From: JBCAWW01 sp039024315
GTDB taxonomy: Bacteria > Bacteroidota > Bacteroidia > J057
DNA length: 52,898 nt
NCBI GenBank assembly: GCA_039024315.1
Contig: JBCCQN010000030.1
Coordinates: 1 to 52,898, forward strand
Direction: 5' to 3'
In this document: positions 52,101-52,898 of the stretch, in pieces
Numbering within the stretch: position 1 is the stretch's first letter
How the letters are laid out: each line of letters begins with the position of its first letter
Made by a program: the position numbers and the translations under genes
The notes under the pieces: model-generated
What the model was told of the DNA's origin: nothing
Databases searched by the model: none
What the model saw: the letters and a program-made list of their open reading frames with translations, nothing else

Positions 52101-52898
52101 CTCCGATTTTTTGCCAGAAGGAGCGTTTTTTCTTTTTCTTTTTTGTCTTCTGCTTTGCTTCCTCTTTTTGGGCTTCTGCTTTGCTTTCCTCTTCTTTTAT
52201 TTTTTTATCGGCCTCTTCAAACTTGTTTTGAACCCTTTGGTCATCTTGAGCAATTCGGTTTTCTATTTTTTTGAATTGAGCTGCCTTGGCATCTCCTGCT
52301 TTTTGCTGATAATCGGTCAGGATGGCTTCACTTTCGGCGATGCCTTTTTCCTTTTCCGTTTGGATCTTTTGACGAGACTTTTTAACCGTTTCGGCTTGTG
52401 CGGCTTGTGCTTTAGCCCCGAGTTGATTGGCCTCAGTTTGAGCTTGAGCCATATGTTCAGCTTGCTCTGAATCTCGTTTTTCGATTGCGTCGCTCACCTG
52501 AGTCTGAACATCAGACATACTTTGTAGCAGTTCTGGCTTGGCCACCAAATCTACTTTTGCGCGGAAAGAATCTGGCATTGGCATATCCAGATAGGCATTC
52601 ATGCCTGGGCTCTTTTCGACTTTGGGTTTGATCTGAGCGTTCTGCGCAGCAAGACTACTAACGGCCTCCAAATCCTTGCCTTGGACACGCTCCGCTCCCG
52701 CTAATGAGGCCACTCCCTTGGCGGCGCTTTGCTGCTTTTGTTTTGCTTGCTGGTTTTTTTGATTTATCTGCTGGTCTAATTGTTTAGGATCTGAGGCTCC
52801 TTTAGGCTCAAATTTAGGGGCATCTTTACTTTTCACCTTGCTGGCTGGGGCCTTCCAAGAGGGTAAACTCGTAGGAGGAGTAGCTTTGACTTTGGGAG
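49117..52898 (-). CDS. Polymorphic toxin with C-terminal DNA/RNA non-specific endonuclease-like domain, 5' end outside window
   Basis: The frame is open to the window edge: codons before the GTG at 52836 read PKVKATPPTSLPSWKAPA, so the N-terminus (perhaps an eCIS core/DUF4157 domain) is beyond it. Visible from 52836, in order: Lys/Gln-rich linker, coiled coil (about 85-235), a basic cluster, amphipathic membrane-like helices (about 240-690), and a conserved block IQSWVITTVIQKAVVKLM...SGFVQAIWGMW, which I associate with injection-system cargo. A linker then leads to a nuclease-like tip (about 950-1180; YNGGHLVGDQLMDG, EHWNLVPQIRTFNS). GGHL stands where Endonuclea_NS enzymes have DRGH. Composition changes sharply near 50230. 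Confidence 0.75.
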   Translation of the reverse strand, partial: PKVKATPPTSLPSWKAPASKVKSKDAPKFEPKGASDPKQLDQQINQKNQQAKQKQQSAAKGVASLAGAERVQGKDLEAVSSLAAQNAQIKPKVEKSPGMNAYLDMPMPDSFRAKVDLVAKPELLQSMSDVQTQVSDAIEKRDSEQAEHMAQAQTEANQLGAKAQAAQAETVKKSRQKIQTEKEKGIAESEAILTDYQQKAGDAKAAQFKKIENRIAQDDQRVQNKFEEADKKIKEEESKAEAQKEEAKQKTKKKKKKRSFWQKIGDAISSVVDAIADAVKKIGEALKKVVKGIISAAQKFATGIIDAARNFVVNAIQSFAKMAKGFLSVALAAFPGIRDKVLGLIDELVKATVEMIDMIANQLKEGIQYLVDKLNQAIDFVANFYESIIQGGLAMIKAVVTGNFDELPKIAFMTACNALGLPGEEFWMILMKAKDQALSIIKDPISFLKNLLKAGSKGFMQFMSNVAKHLEKGLFGWLFGKLTEAGIELPKKFDAAGIFFLVRQVLGATWGYVRERIVNLVGEENMERLEGVADYFQMLFTQGPMAVYNELKGQLQSLKPTIIKEIQSWVITTVIQKAVVKLMAMLIPGSGFVQAIWGMWQTLQFFIQNIRDIADLVNTVLDSLGLISKGMIGSAANYVEKVMVKTLPLVFRFMAKLIGLGGLSKKIAKIMAKLRKPVNKAIDSTIGKIARGGKALFNKAKKGAKKVWNKTKAGAKKLKAGATNLKDSVIKWWKKRKPIKTQSGTHTLYFKGNSEKSAVPMVASTPMTVKAKLSKWKARITPEAIPTVKAARSLITQAETILAQDPNSPKLVSLLKQLFDVFGQEAGGDVDSMSPDEKKAAARDKFVSIMKTKKEMGKAEIEQVLASLKEEFALSKASLEGDKQGPKIGLYASPALWLPLTTPGYFWGYYDNDLSGNPNILDGQKDGASSEAIDNGDFIRSVNHDGPYDTPGMEVINEFNRIFEDEPIKPSSGISSAKKSKSTVSPLTKDMLPSKLKTKDKIDQYYRAGKVEARSSVKRHSSKRSGEGETVFGYFGSDEKVILTGGDYISGEYNGGHLVGDQLMDGHKSFSMFEHWNLVPQIRTFNSPNYTSAIENPVAKAISSNKNAYVEYNVTVRYPDLSYVINDPRVLLSRLFRNTDHYYNQVMGAIADNNALANSPMRFTRRTPGFWQATAKVFNTVINTGNINHSDKRLYTNDPSSVGKDRTYVPSTATEKVKYSLEIDRGNGLEPVQNGPSPGNPLQVSGVSSIRETARQRTY

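Noticed and set aside
51946..52470. 174-codon plus-strand frame rich in Phe/Leu opposite the toxin
   Set aside because: It is the complement of the Lys/Glu-rich coiled coil, which always gives a hydrophobic-looking antisense frame.

Overview
The window looks like a chromosome segment of a Bacteroidota bacterium, most likely a Saprospiria/Lewinella-type marine filament. The evidence is abundant lipoproteins, a TonB-dependent receptor with a CarboxypepD_reg-like plug, LytTR/LytS-type regulation, TIGR02757, a BacNav-like channel, and promoters of the Bacteroidota form (nTTG, 19-20 nt, TAnnTTTG). The genus is an inference. No replication origin, rRNA operon, integrase, complete IS element or CRISPR array is visible.

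Layout. 1-1640: the 3' part of an AT-rich receptor-L-domain surface protein, followed by a broken end of a beta-helix surface protein. 1639-5516: an outer-membrane receptor and lipoprotein pair resembling the XusA/XusB xenosiderophore system. 5607-8681: a divergent membrane-dipeptidase lipoprotein and an SSS symporter. 8682-10496: 1.8 kb without a convincing gene. It carries three near-identical copies of a small minus-strand RNA gene, each with promoter and terminator, plus a MITE-like element and REP-like palindromes. 10497-19169: a TonB_C-TPR protein, a LytTR regulator and LytS-like kinase separated by a kelch-type lipoprotein, a membrane protein and the Prc protease. 19243-26709: a DUF6602-like ankyrin protein divergent from a four-gene set (SWIM-associated protein lacking its zinc finger, DUF5691, MoxR-like AAA ATPase, DUF5682). 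26731-32972: lipoprotein, O-antigen-ligase-like protein, LysM protein, CPBP protease, cystathionine beta-synthase-like enzyme, lipoprotein. 33270-38934: housekeeping enzymes (PncB, ArsC-like, TIGR02757, PrsW, GNAT, threonine dehydratase). 38936-39430: two unusual tRNA-like RNA genes sharing a 3' trailer. 39515-47207: a voltage-gated channel, YidD, a very large ThuA/sugar dehydrogenase/PKD/cytochrome protein facing an NrtR-type Nudix regulator, and a persulfide-dioxygenase-like MBL-rhodanese protein. 47279-52898: a polymorphic toxin of the extracellular-injection type (5' end outside the window) with a C-terminal nuclease domain, followed by a DUF1963 candidate immunity gene and a YbjN-like gene.

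Three repeat families cross the window: a ~100 bp MITE-like inverted repeat (3 copies), the triplicated small RNA unit, and a 17 bp REP-like motif AAGCGTTCCGCGAAGCG that also lies in frame inside several proteins. The most novel-looking items are the triplicated small RNA, the tRNA-like pair, the ankyrin/MoxR/DUF5682 locus and the toxin-immunity end.
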